DNA of 28,954 nt from Silene noctiflora (GCA_009801015.1 VHZZ01017169.1:23911-52864), one strand, 5' to 3'; numbered from the stretch's first letter, positions 1 to 10,412 are shown. A program made the numbers and translations. Notes: generated by a model not told the origin, from the sequence alone.

Positions 1-1679
1 AATCTTGGCTTGGCCTCTTGCTTGGCTAGGAGATTCTTCAATGTGGCATGATCGGTATGAACAATAACTTTGGACCCAATCAAGTAAGAGCGGAACTTGT
101 CTAAGGCATAGACAACGGCAAGTAGCTCTTTCTCCGTGGTTGTAAAATTTATTTGAGCCGCATCTAAAGTTTTGCTAGCATAATAGATAGCATGTAGCAT
201 CTTGTCTTTTCTTTGTCCTAGCACGACACCTACCGCATAGTCACTTGCATCACACATGAGCTCAAACGGCAAACTCCAATCCAGTGATTGGATGATAGGT
301 GCGGAGATCAAAGCCTTCTTAATCCTGTTGAAAGCCTCAAGACAAGCATTAGTAAACACAAAGGGAGCATCCTTTAAGAGGAGCTCCGTAAGGGGTTTGG
401 CAATTTTAGAAAAGTCCTTAATGAAACGTCGGTAAAATCCCGCATGGCCTAAAAAACTCCTTACTCCCTTGACATTTACCGGAGGGGGTAGTTGCTCAAT
501 ATCTTGGACCTTGGCACGGTCCACTTCAATACCTCTTTCGGACACAATATGACCAAGCACCACTCCTTCATTCACCATGAAGTGGCACTTCTCCCAATTC
601 AAAACCAAGTCAACTTCTTCACAACGCTTCAACACTTTAGACAAGTTAGCCAAAAATGCATCAAATGTGGACCCATAAACACTAAAATCATCCATAAACA
701 CCTCTATAATATCTTCAATAAACTCGGAGAAGATGCTTTTCATGCAACGTTGGAAAGTGGTGGGGACATTACAAAGACCAAAAGTCATTCTACGATAAGC
801 AAAGGTACCATAGGGACATGTAAATGTGGTCTTTTCTTGGTCATCGGGGTGAATAGGAATTTGAAAGAACCCGGAATAACCATCTAAGTAACAAAAATAT
901 TTATGACATGCCAACCTTTCCAACATTTGGTCAATAAAAGGTACTGGGTAGTGATCTATCTTGGTGGCCAAATTCAACTTCCTATAGTCAATACACATAC
1001 GCCATCTCGTCACAATACGGGTAGGGATAAGTTCATTTTTCTCATTTTTGACTACGGTGGTTCCTCCTTTCTTAGGAACAACTTGGACCGGACTAACCCA
1101 CTTAGAGTCGGATATTGCATAAATGATTCCCGCATCTAGCAATTTAAGAACCTCTTTTTTAACCACTTCTTGCATGTTAGGATTTAGACGTCTTTGATTT
1201 TGGACACATGGTTTATGGTCTTCTTCTAGAAAAATTCTATGCATGCAAAATTCCGGACTTATGCCCTTTAAGTCATCTAATTTATATCCAATGACTTTCT
1301 TATGAGTTCTGAAGACATTAAGCAAAGAAGACAATTGACTCGCATTGAAATGAGCACTAACAATGAACGAACACATTTCTTTGTCATCTAGAAAAGCATA
1401 CTTCAAATTAGAGGGGAGGGGTTTAAGTTCAGATTTTTGTACCTCAACATCTTGGGGTGTAGAAACCAAACCTATGAATTGTGTGATTTCCTCCATTGAG
1501 AGCTCTTCACCATCCAAATCTACTTCTAAAGTGTCAACTTCATCAAATCCAACTTCTTCATCACCTGCAAATAATTCCAACAACAAAAGTTCCTTCAAGG
1601 GATCCTTAGTTAAAGATCGTGGAATAGAGTCTTCTATAACAACATCAACAAGATCAAACACATCAATAGAATAGCAAGA
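1..1679 (-). CDS. pol: pol segment: reverse transcriptase and RNase H (partial, runs off window)
   Basis: I translated this stretch codon by codon and it is open for about 559 codons from the stop at 1682-1680 to the window edge. It starts with an acidic linker. RT follows, with WRMCIDYRKLN (about 985-955 on the minus strand), YLDGYSGF and the catalytic FMDDFSVYG (near 690). Then comes RNase H, with CDASDYAVG, TEKELLAVVYALDKF and HTDHATLKNLL near the left edge. These are the polymerase Asp pair and three of the RNase H acidic residues. The frame is continuous with the protease and gag upstream, broken only by nonsense codons. By sequence alone this part could encode working enzymes, but it is not preceded by an intact gag-protease frame. 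Its first ATG in frame lies in the linker, so separate translation is not implied. Confidence 0.9.
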
Positions 1680-2225
1680 CTATTCTATCAAAGGACTCTT
1701 CATAGCACTATTTAAATCATATGTGACCTTATCGTCACCCACTTCCAATGTTATTCTACCATTCTTGACATCAATTACCGCACCCGCGGTTTGTAGAAAA
1801 GGTCTACCTAAAATAATTGGGGTTTGTGAATCTCCGTCCATGTCAAGAACAATAAGATCAACCGGAATGAAAAATTTACCAACCTTTACGGGCACATCCT
1901 CCAAGACACCCATGGGGTGTTTTAGTGAATGGTCCGCCATTTGCAACGTCATACTAGTAAATTTTAAGACTTACATTTTTAACTTTTCAAAAATGGAGTA
2001 TGGCATCACACTCAAACTAGCACCTAAATCACATAAGGCATTATCAATACCATAGGTACCAATAGGGCATGGAATGGAAAAGCTACCGGGATCTTTTAAC
2101 TTAGGAGGGGACTTATTTTGCAAAAGAGCACTACACTCGGCGATGAAGGCTATAACTTCTAAATCATTGAAAGTCCTCTTCTTAGTTAAAATAACTTTCA
2201 TAAACTTAGTATAAGAAGGGATTTA
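1680..2225 (-). pseudogene. Athila-like aspartic protease segment with three in-frame stops
   Basis: This retropepsin-type protease segment lies between gag and RT in the same frame. The motif CDLGASLSVMPYSIF carries the catalytic Asp in the D-[LST]-G-A context. The C-terminal hallmark ILGRPFLQTAGAVIDV follows about 70 residues later. In-frame stops occur at 2225-2223 (TAA), 1973-1971 (TAA, just after the active-site block) and 1682-1680 (TAG, before RT). Each could derive from CAA or CAG by one C-to-T change. There are no frameshifts. The retropepsin fold is recognised from the two motifs and from position in the element. Confidence 0.85.
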
Positions 2226-2840
2226 AGTAATTAATTCGGTAAAAGGAACGGTTACCTGAAGATTCTTCACAACTTCCATGAATTTACCGAATTGGGTCTC
2301 CTTGTGAGCTTTGGCCAATCTACGAGGGAAAGGCACTTTGACTTTTTCCGGCACTTTGATCTCAACATTCTTATTTGGAGGAGTGTCCTCTACAACTTTC
2401 CTTGCTTCCACCACGGGATCGTCCACCTTCTTTGGAATAGCTTCCTCCTCCTTAGCACTAGGGGGAGTTTCTACCTTAACAAACACCTCCTCATCCTCCT
2501 TGGGCATAGTAGGTCTATCATACCTAGTACCACTCCTCAAGGCGATTGCAAGAACGGATTCATGGGATGGTTTTACACCTTAGGGAGGTGGTTGATCTTG
2601 CCTTTTTTTAGAACTAAGAACGGCTAGTTGAGCCATTCGGAACTCTAAGATCTTCATTGAAGCATTATGTGCTTGATCACTTTTCTCCATTCAGGCTATA
2701 ACCTCGGAGTGCCATTGCATTTGCATTTGACTTTGCGTTTGCATTTGCGCAATCAAAGCTTTAATGTCATTTGAATCTAGGTTATTTTGAGAAGATTGTT
2801 GGCCTTGATGGTAGTTATTTTGTGGTGGTCTTTGATTTTG
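2226..2840 (-). pseudogene. gag C-terminal region / gag-protease linker
   Basis: This continues the gag frame downstream of the zinc knuckle. It is rich in Gln, Asn and Met at first and then in Lys, Glu, Val and Pro. It ends in a basic patch (KVKVPFPRRLAKAHKE) that commonly precedes protease in Athila-type polyproteins. Stops lie at 2693-2691 (TGA) and 2582-2580 (TAA), both one C-to-T change from a sense codon (CGA, CAA). No enzymatic domain is visible. The low-complexity composition may reflect an RNA-binding or spacer role; that is inference. Confidence 0.7.
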
Positions 2841-3875
2841 TTAATTTTGAGTAGTGGAAGACCTTTGTTGAGAAGTGAAATTGCTTTGGGGTGGTGGAGG
2901 TACAAAAGCATTTGGTGATTTGCAGGGCATGTTGTGGTTAAATTTTGTGTTGTGATTAAATTGAGTACTTTGCATAAAAGATTGAAAAGCATTTACCTCG
3001 TCTATAGAAGCTCCACACATCATATGACCATGCCCCACTCTTCCACATGCATCACAAACTTCTTGGCTAGTGGACATTGCATTAGATTGTTGAAGGGACT
3101 CACTAGCATTCTTGGCCTCTAATTGTTGTTGAAGCATAGCAATATGAGCTTTGAGGGCCATTGTGTTAGAATCCTCCTTTTCCTTCATAGAAGTACTTCG
3201 GGAATTGGCATATTGAGCATTATAGGCCGCCATTGCTTCAATCGTGGCATGAGCTTGATTGGAGTCAATTTGATCAAACCTCCCATTGTTAGCGGAATCA
3301 AGAACTCCTCGAGACTCGGCACAACATCCATTGTAGAATGTTATGGCAAGAAACCAAGGATCCAACCCATGATGGGGGGGGGGGGGGGGGGGGGGTGAAG
3401 ACCTTTGTAGCTCCTTGTATCTTTCCCAAGCTTCGTAGAGACTTTCAAGACCTTGTTGACGGAAGCCCGTGATTTGACTCCTCAATTGTTGAGTATTTTC
3501 CGGTGGAAAATACTTTTGGTAGAAGGCAAGAGCTAATGCCTCCCAATTTGTAATTCCCATAGCCTCCCTATCAAGGCTATTGATCCAAAGCTTTGCCTTA
3601 TCCTTCAAAGAAAAAGGGAATAAGATTTCCCTAATTTGATCTTGAGTCACCCCAGTTTGCTTTATCATGGAGCAATAATTGCAAAAATCTTGCACATGCA
3701 AGTTTGGATCCTCCAAAGGAGAACCACCAAATTTCTTCCTCTCCACCAAGTCGATAAAAGCGGGCTTTATCTCGAAATCAAATCCTTCAAGTTGGGTAGT
3801 AGTGATACTCCTAGGTAACATAGCCGCGGTCGGCTTTGAGTAGTCGGAAAGTTTCATCATCTTGAGAAAAAACAA
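2841..3875 (-). pseudogene. gag: Athila-like gag (capsid and CCHC zinc knuckle), broken at its end
   Basis: This is the gag of a Ty3/gypsy element: it packages the element RNA in cytoplasmic particles. The reading frame is 344 codons from an ATG about 100 nt downstream of the primer binding site. Residues about 50-180 carry the retrotransposon gag capsid signature (FGGSPLEDP, FPFSLKDKAKLWINSL, KYFPPENT, LYEAWERYKEL, FYNGC). A CX2CX4HX4C knuckle (CDACGRVGHGHMMC) sits at residues 274-287. A seven-proline run at residues 161-167 comes from the 22-base homopolymer described separately and replaces a short spacer that is normally non-repetitive. The frame ends at TAA 2843-2841, after which homologous sequence continues in frame, so the stop looks secondary. 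Confidence 0.85.
3374..3395 (+). repeat. 22-base G homopolymer inside gag
   Basis: Twenty-two consecutive G on the plus strand give a poly-Pro stretch in the minus-strand gag. The frame is preserved across it. It may be true slippage expansion or an assembly or base-calling length error. Confidence 0.9.
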
Positions 3876-3978
3876 AAAACTACAAGAAAAAGTTAAGTAA
3901 CGGTCTCAAGGAACAAGATGTTCCTTACGACAAAGAAAAGATAAAAATCAACAAAACGATAAAACAACTAAACCGTGC

Positions 3979-3996
3979 TCCCCGGCAACGGCGCCA
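3979..3996 (-). promoter_or_regulatory. Primer binding site complementary to tRNA-Asp 3' end
   Basis: On the minus strand this 18-mer is TGGCGCCGTTGCCGGGGA. It is the exact complement of the 3' end of plant tRNA-Asp(GUC), including the CCA tail. It begins 5 nt after the LTR end (4002), as expected for minus-strand strong-stop DNA priming. This is a primer site and not a tRNA gene: only the last 18 nt of the tRNA are represented. Confidence 0.92.
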
Positions 3997-4001
3997 AAAT
4001 T

Positions 4002-5530
4002 TGATAGGTCGTCGCTTACCTATACAAAAATACCTAGGTATAACAAGTGAATGTAGTATGTAGGGGTCGAATCCACAGAGAGCTCGGTAGTTGTTTAGTC
4101 AATTTGCTATGGGTAGATTTCTATCTTAGTCGGTCTAAAAGATTTTTTTGTATGATTGGGGTTTATAAAGCTATAAATAAAAACTATAAATAAAACAATA
4201 TGTAAATGGGGTGTAAAACAATATTATACATAGAAGCATCCAGGGAGGTCGGGTCAACATGTAATGTAAAAGGATGCAAATGATAAACATGAGATAGATA
4301 GCATTGTTCAATTATTTAGGTTGTCGGACACCCACCTCTCGACTTTAGTGTCAACCATAGACGGTCCTAACGATCTCTCGATGTACCTAGGTCGGTCTAC
4401 TAAAACATGTTTTGCCTAATTCATTTTCGTGCCTCTCGACTTATAAAAACGAATAACAAACTAATCTAAGGAAATGGCCAATTACCAAAGATTATATATT
4501 AAAACAAGCATGAGATAGAAACAATATGAACAACACCAAATTATCTTGGTTATATCATCATGCAAAGATTATTTTACATGTCTCCCCTAGTCCCTAGACT
4601 AAGAGGATTAGCTACTCATGTTATAATGCAAACTACAAATGCTATATGATATATGAAACATCATATTAGAAATGATATGTAAACTATGAATAAGAATTTT
4701 AAATAAATTATATGAATGAAATGCTAAAATATGTAACTAGCTAATAGAATTGAAATTCTAGAGTAAGAATTACCAAATGAGGATGGAACATAAACTTGAA
4801 TAAGAACCAAATGTAATAACCAAAGAAGAACTTGAACGAGAACTTGAATTGTATTACTTGGAATGGAAATANTAAACTAACTAGAAAACTTATGAAATTA
4901 TTTGTGAACTAAGGGATTAGAAGAATGAGAAATGTATGAAAATATGCGTAGAATATGATGCCTAGAGTGCTTGGACGAGCTCCCTATTTATAGGGAGTGA
5001 GTCTTGAAACGCTTGGACCTAGGAGCTGCCAACCCCAATCGGGGTCACCATCCCCGATCAGGGACGTGATTTTCTAGGTCGTTTCTCATAAATTCATGCA
5101 TTAATCACATGGTATCCAATGTTGGTGCTTAAATGTGTGATTTACCTCTCTGTTTTAAGACCTTCATTTGGAATCCTAAGAGCATTAGAATTCTATGCTT
5201 TCCACTCTAATTTGGACTTGAGAATTGGGATTTGACTTGCACTTGACTTCTATTTGCATTTATACATTTTAATCCAACAAATCCTTATGCAAAAGTTCAT
5301 GCAAAATCTCCTTGTTAGTCCAATACTTGCTTGTGACTTAGCCTTGTACTCTAGCTTGCATATTTGGTAGATTTTAGCTCCTAAAAGCTCAATTACCTAT
5401 GAAACAAGTTGAAACAAGCAATTGAAACTAGAATAACAATATTAGCTCAAAAACACTANGATAAGTGCTAAATGACATGTAAAACCGAGCTAAATCAAAG
5501 AAGTAAAGGACGTAAAATATGCACTTATCA
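4002..5530 (-). repeat. 5' LTR of the Athila-like element
   Basis: The LTR is bounded on the plus strand by TGATAG at 4002 and CTTATCA at 5530, that is TG...CA ends with a short TGATA/TATCA inverted repeat. Its inner end abuts the primer binding site after 5 nt. Its length is 1529 bp and it is AT-rich. The outer end falls exactly where the coding sequence of the neighbouring Tat-like element is interrupted. The first 5 bp outside (CTGGC, 5531-5535) are the expected target duplication; the partner lies beyond the window. Single ambiguous bases occur at 4872 and 5459. Confidence 0.88.
4985..4992 (-). promoter_or_regulatory. TATA box of the Athila-like LTR
   Basis: The minus strand reads CTCCCTATAAATAGGGAG, with TATAAATA central in the LTR and directed toward the primer binding site and gag. 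Transcription would be expected to start some 25-35 nt further left, near 4950-4960. It is recognised by motif and position only. Confidence 0.6.
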
Positions 5531-6312
5531 CTGGCTTAAAACTTGGCTTGATTGGGATTTTATGTTCTGCAATTTCCCGATCAATTCCCGGCATGTCTCT
5601 GTAAGACCATGCAAATACATCTTTGAAGGCCCCTGATAGATTGATAAACCCTTGCCTTTCTTCTAGATCTAGGGTAGTTCATATCTTAAGCTCCTTAGGT
5701 TCAACTAAGGTTCCCACATTAATGGTTTTGGTATTTTCGATTACCGAACTTGTTTGGTCGTATTCTTCCAACCCTTTAACCAATTGCGGAGGCGGTTCTA
5801 CCTTCTAATTATCTTCAACCTGTTCGTCTTCGACCTCATTCTTAATGTCATTACTAAAACAATTATTTTCAAAAAATGAATTGCAATGTAAATAAAACAA
5901 GTCATGAGAAAACGGGTTCATATTATTATTGTTTTGAAATTTCGCGAAATGAAATAACATTTCGGCCAACTTATCAGAATTCAGTTGTGGAATAGGAATT
6001 CGGGACAGGCCCCAGAAAACTAGCATGAGAAGGAAAGACTGGGGAGGGGGTGTTTTCAACACTTGACTCCTTAGACTCGGACTTAGAACTTGACTCGGAC
6101 TCAGACTCAGACTCCAACTCAGACTTAGACTCAGAACCATCATCATCATCTGGGTTGAACATCTCGCCCTCTCCAGTGGTTAGCTTGAATAATAGTCCTT
6201 TGTTTTTGGTTCATTTAATGGTTTTCAGCCATCCCGAGCTAGTCCTCTGAGGATCTACCTCGGAAATGAGGGTAGATGGATCGAACCTTTCACTTCTAAG
6301 GATCATATTTAC
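5531..6312 (-). pseudogene. Tat-like pol: protease-RT linker and start of RT region, cut by the Athila-like insertion
   Basis: Minus-strand translation gives an acidic, Ser/Glu-rich linker (6162-5974, repeats of SES and DS units). A separate block at about 5800-5540 reads LVKGLEEYDQ, LEERQGFINL, FAWSYRDMPGIDREIAEHKI, the well-conserved approach to RT in Tat-type polyproteins. The sequence stops at 5531, directly before the first RT motifs. At least one stop lies in this block (at about 5680) and the linker reads in more than one frame. The RT body is not in the window. Confidence 0.75.
6040..6150 (-). repeat. Degenerate hexanucleotide repeat coding a Ser/Glu-rich tract
   Basis: Plus-strand units close to GACTCA/GACTCG/GACTTA are repeated about a dozen times and followed by a (CAT)n-like stretch. 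On the minus strand they give alternating Ser-Glu/Ser-Lys residues (SELESESESESSSKSESKES), and on the plus strand a mirror Asp-Ser tract. It is probably microsatellite expansion in a linker that tolerates it. Confidence 0.75.
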
Positions 6313-7446
6313 CTAATCTTCTTTTGGTATCTCGACTTTCTTTTCTTCTCCAAAAAGAAGGCCCATGGCTCTTTCGTCTTTGAGAGGTGCCAGATTTGTC
6401 TTAGTCGGCATCACGATTAAGATATCCTCGGGGATGTAATAGCAATCTTGGAATATTTCAATCCCGGGAAGCATTTTTTTTATGCTTCCAATCATAGATG
6501 GGTTCAGGAAAATCCAAACAAGGCTCAACTTTGCCGGCCCTCATAAAATACCCATTTAAATTAAGTGGATAGGGTTCCATTTCTATTTCCCGACCTTCGA
6601 TCGGTTTCTTCTTTTTCTTTAAATGGTCTTTCTCGGTGGGCTCATATCCAAGCCCAAATGTCATCCCATTTTCCATGGGTAGCTTGACTTCGAATTTGTC
6701 CTCCCTTCGGGGGTATAATGAGAAACCAAAGTATTTTCCCGTTTTGAAAATGAATTCGCAAACATGGCCGTTTGTGTATAGGTCCATATTTTCCAACTCG
6801 GGATTGAGTTCGAAGGTGTTGGCTACTTCGAACCTACACGGATCATTAGTAGTATTGTCCCTTACTTCGGAAGTAATGTCTCCTCCAGCTACCACAATAG
6901 GTGTGGCGTTGATGGTGATGATCTCACCTTTGAACGGGATTTTGATCTTTCGATGCAAAGTTGAAGGTACGGCCCCCACAACATGGATCCAAGGCCTACC
7001 CAATAACAAATTGAAAGATGAAGCGACATCTATCACTTGGCAAGTTATTTCTCGTTCCATAAACCCAACTTGGATCACTTATTGACGAGTCCGGCTACTC
7101 GACGTACTGTACCATCGAAAGCCCAAACCGTTTGATTGGTTGGTATGAAGTCGTTCTTTTCAAGGCCCAAAATGTGAGCGGTCTTCAAAGGAAGGACATT
7201 TATAGTGGACCTGTCATCCGCTGAAGTCATCGGAATGTGTTTGTTCCGATATATTATGGCAATATAGAGGGCCAAGTTGTGTTGAGGCCCAAATGGAGGA
7301 AGATCTTCATCTGAAAATGTTACGGCATTAGTGAGCCTTGGTTGAACAATAGAGGTGACCATGTTGTCGGGAGTAACATTAGGTGACACGGTTATACTTA
7401 TAAGAGCTTGAAGCAAAGCTTGTCGGTGTTCGAATGAACTTAGCAT
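6313..7446 (-). pseudogene. Tat-like aspartic protease region, frameshifted
   Basis: This segment matches the plant Tat-type protease layout in two frames. The first (7446-7075) has an active-site-like block, ADDRSTINVLPLKTAHILGL, where family members usually have Asp-Asp/Ser-Gly-Ser. Here Gly is Arg, a damaging change. The second (7078-6458) continues with FNLLLGRPWIHVVGAVPSTL, the flap/C-terminal hallmark, then NGMTFGLGYEPT and an acidic-basic linker. A stop at 7077-7075 separates the two, and a third frame takes over near 6520. The product would cleave the gag-pol polyprotein; this copy cannot. Confidence 0.8.
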
Positions 7447-8135
7447 AAGTTTCCAAATAGATACATCGGACTTAGTCTTTTGGAGTTGCTTGATAAGGGA
7501 AGCCTCTGAGGTCGGCCCTTCACCAAGACCTCGACTATTGCAGGCTCTTTGGAGGACACTTTTTCAGGGATGTTCTTAGAAGTAGAGGCATGGCTTGCCT
7601 TTTCGATGCGAAATGGGCGCCCAGAACGAGTCAGATGGTTAGACTCTAGGGCTTCTTTCCTTACTTTTAGGATTTCTGCTTGTGTATGAGGAACGGTATC
7701 ACCCTTAGTAAGGTACACATTATCTTCGTCATCGGCCCAAATACCGTTAACTTCGTTGGTTTTTTTAAGGAGATAAGGAGTACAATCAATGGCAAAGTTC
7801 ATGATTTGAATTTCATTCTTTGGACTTGGCAAGTACTTAGAGAAATCCACAAATATACTCCCGACAAACACCCCTTTTAGATAACATGGGCGAATGGAAC
7901 GGGAACAGTCAACATTGTCTTCGACAGTGATGAAATTAATGTGGTCACCAAATGGGTCAGTGACGTTGTTGGGCTTTCCAGCCGGGGTTGGAAGCGTTCC
8001 GTTCTCAATCATGTCTTGGATTTCATGCTTTAGCTTAAAGTAGTTTTCGGTATCGTGGCCTTTCCCTTGATGGTAGGCACAGTAAGCATCGGGTTTGTAC
8101 CATTTCTTTCGTTGTTCAACCGGTATATCGGGCAT
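7440..8135 (-). pseudogene. Tat-like gag C-terminal / pre-protease segment
   Basis: The frame opens with a CX2HX4H-type knuckle block (YCAYHQGKGHDTENYFKLKHEIQDMI). The cysteine expected after TEN is replaced by Tyr, so the motif is incomplete. PAGKPNNVTDPFGDH follows, then IWADDEDNVYLTKGDTVPH and LESNHLTRSGRPF, which are typical of the pre-protease region in this group. Its ATG is not necessarily a start: upstream gag homology reaches it in another frame, with a frameshift around 8135-8170. The 3' end overlaps the protease frame by 7 nt, again a frame change. Confidence 0.75.
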
Positions 8136-8167
8136 TGGAACAATGGGCTTTAGTTTTCACTGGGCCA

Positions 8168-9150
8168 TCAGTCTTTGAAGAGCATATGTGTAGGTACACC
8201 CAATATCAGTGAATACCCTTGGATTTTGGCGTTGTGGCCTTTTGGATCCCCCTTCGAGCACATTAATGGCTTCCAAAAATGGGTAGTTGCGGGAGCCTTA
8301 CCCTTAGAAGATGATCCCGGATATCCCTTAGGTTTCTCCATTTCAGTAGCTCTAAGATCGTCTTCGACTTTCCTTCCACTTCGAGCCAATTCTTTGAAAG
8401 AATTGAAGTTGTGGTATTTGAGAGCATTACGGTAAACAGGTCGTAAATTCTTTATGAACTTATCCACCATTTCAACCTCATCGGGTTTCTTAGCCAATTT
8501 CACACTTTTACCGCGCCATCTTGAATAGAACTCGGTGAAACCTTCATTTTATTTTTGGGTCATTACCTCTAATGTTCTCATAGAGGTTCGTATTTCTACA
8601 TTGTCAGTATAGTGCTTGCAAAATTCCACTGTGATGTCTTCATAAGTGGGGAAATTTTTAAGTTCCATATTATAGAACCATGCTTTTGGGTGAGTACCCA
8701 AAGATTGAGCAAATATTTTCGAGAGCATTTCAGCAGGTACTCCCTTCAAAGATAGGTACTGCTTATATGATTTAACATGATGGACCGGATCCTCAGTACT
8801 CTGAAATTTTAGGATGTCAGTGAGCGCAAAATTGGTGGGCAACTTGTCCACAACTGGGTATAGGCCCTTGCATTTTCGAAATGGATATTCTTCCCTTGGC
8901 CCAGTTTCAGACGATCCTCAATAAATCGGAACCTTTTCTCCAAGTCAGATTGAGGTGGAATGGGGGAAGCAGACTCATTGAGTTTGGATTCGATATTTCC
9001 CATTCGAGTCATCATGAGATTCATTGTCTCGGTGAGCTTGTTGATTGCGTCTTCCACTACTTTAAGTCGGGTTTTCGGCAGCCTTTCTACAAGAAAACCC
9101 GTACCAATCAATATTTGAACAAAAACCTGCACACTTTGGAGTTGACCCAT
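8168..9150 (-). pseudogene. gag: Tat-like gag N-terminal and capsid region, broken
   Basis: Three pieces make up the gag N-terminal half. 9150-8809 contains a coiled-coil-like stretch (VVEDAINKLTETMNLMMTRMGNIESKLNE). 8851-8549 has the capsid block DILKFQSTEDPVHHVKSYKQYL, then MLSKIFAQSLGTHPKAWFYNMEL. 8548-8168 continues in the same frame after a TAA at 8551-8549, with NEGFTEFYSRWRGK, IKNLRPVYRNAL and a basic tail. One frameshift lies between the first two pieces (about 8850-8880). The order and motifs are those of retrotransposon gag in the Tat group. ATG 9150 is the most upstream one that gives gag-like sequence. Confidence 0.8.
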
Positions 9151-10394
9151 AAACTTAACCCATATGAGAAGACTCGGACTCGAACATGACTATAGGTTCG
9201 ACCCCTAGGTTCATTTTGACATAGGTTGGACTTATGGTTGAATTAAGACATCGTTTTGACTCAGACTCGGGATTCTAACGAGACTGGCGGCATAACGACT
9301 TGATTTTGGACTGGGCTTGGTATCACCAAACCCGTCGTTGGACCATGTACGGCCCATGTATTTGGAAAGAGGAACGTCCATGTGGTCTAGGTAGGACGTT
9401 TCTCGTGGTTTGACATTGACTTGTGTGATTTGGACCCTAAATGTGAACTTGGGTGATCCAAATGTGTTGTATCCTAGATTCTTTAGGACATGGGGTAAGT
9501 GACCTTGCCTAGCTAAGACACTACCTTAGACTCGACACATCTCATGCTTGATTAAGAGTCGGGAATTGAAACGGTAAAAATTAATTTGAAAAAAGTTATT
9601 TCGAAATTCAAATCAAAACAGGCAGCATAACTGCCTAAAAATGTCCTTTTTGGGTCGTATTTGAAAATTGAAATTTGAAAATATTCTTTTTCGAAAGTTC
9701 GGATCGAAAATAGAGTTAAAATAGATAAAAATCATAACTCTATTAATTCGCTTCGGAAGTGATTCTTTCGAAAGTTTGGGATTGAAAATAGAGTTAAAAT
9801 AAGGTTGAAATCTTAGATTTATTTGGGCATTATTTCGCTTCGGAAATGATCTTTTTTTTAAAAGATGACGAGTTTGGAGACTCGGGATTGAAAAAGGGGT
9901 TTGAAAATTTCGAAAATATGGGTTTGAAAAACGGACCAGAATTTCGAAATAGACGGGTTGAAATCGACTCAAATTTTCGAAAAAAGAAGACTATTCTAGA
10001 CTCAGGAATTTTCGAAAAAAGGTTTTGAAAAACGTGACTCGGGAACAAGCAACACGTTGTCATTCTCATATTATGGATGCTATGCATGGCTTAGACTCTT
10101 CTAAGTCTCGGTCAGTCTTCTAATGTGGGTCTATGTCAATGATCTCGCTCTGTTAGGGAATTGTAAACCCTCCATAAGTACTGTACAAAATGGGAGGAAT
10201 CCAATTGCTAACCTCGGCGAAACCATCTTGGTCTTTAAACAGGACATAGTGGACGTCATCTCCTTTCTTTGAAATCAATCCAAAGGGAAGATGGTCCTCC
10301 TAGAGTTTCATTTGGGTTTATGCATGATAAACAAAAATAAAACATGTACTAGGTAATCCTAATAGCCATTATTTTCCTTTTCGAGTTTCACTAG
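9151..10394 (-). other. Long untranslated leader of the Tat-like element
   Basis: This is 1.2 kb between the primer binding site and gag. Short ORFs exist on both strands (for example minus 9972-9613) but their composition is Phe/Arg/Ser-rich low complexity from repeated TTCGAAA, and I recognise no protein. Ogre-type relatives may carry an extra ORF or a spliced segment here; I see no convincing equivalent. Confidence 0.6.
9688..9851 (-). repeat. Imperfect tandem duplication in the Tat-like leader
   Basis: Two adjacent units of about 78 and 86 bp each run from TTTCGAAAGTT through GAAAATAGAGTTAAAATA to TTCGCTTCGGAAnTGAT. They share their first and last thirds and differ in the middle. More TTCGAAA-type words continue to about 10030. 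Confidence 0.7.
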
Positions 10395-10412
10395 TCCCCA
10401 GCAGAGTCGGCA
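10395..10412 (-). promoter_or_regulatory. Primer binding site of the Tat-like element
   Basis: The minus strand reads TGCCGACTCTGCTGGGGA, one base away from the TGGCGACTCTGCTGGGGA form seen in many Tat-group elements. It lies 3 nt inside the LTR end at 10416. I do not assign the tRNA with confidence. Confidence 0.75.

Larger units (their letters stand above)
1..5530 (-). mobile_element. Athila-like Ty3/gypsy LTR retrotransposon, 5' part
   Basis: Reading on the minus strand, the order is LTR (5530-4002), primer binding site (3996-3979), gag, protease, RT and RNase H, and the element then leaves the window at position 1. Integrase, any env-like ORF and the 3' LTR are therefore outside. The gag type, the tRNA-Asp primer site and a gag-pol in one continuous frame suggest the Athila lineage; this rests on family knowledge and not on a search. 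The frame that opens at 3875 runs to the window edge with six in-frame stops and no frameshift that I could see. The element sits inside the Tat-like element that begins at 5531, so it is the younger of the two. Confidence 0.85.

Noticed and set aside
492-3818. Several plus-strand ORFs between 0.5 and 3.8 kb
   Set aside because: They are antisense shadows of the Athila-like gag-pol; none resembles a known protein, and the minus strand has clear motifs.
3979-3996. Exact match to the 3' end of tRNA-Asp
   Set aside because: Only the last 18 nt with CCA are present and they sit next to an LTR, so it is a primer binding site and not a tRNA gene.
5030-5065. Inverted words CCCCAATCGGGG and CCCCGATCAGGG in the Athila-like LTR
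   Set aside because: Short and imperfect; a hairpin is possible but nothing ties it to a terminator or regulatory role.
9613-10087. Minus-strand ORFs of 119 and 85 codons as a possible extra ORF of an Ogre-like element
   Set aside because: The composition follows the TTCGAAA repeats, they overlap in different frames, and no domain is visible.
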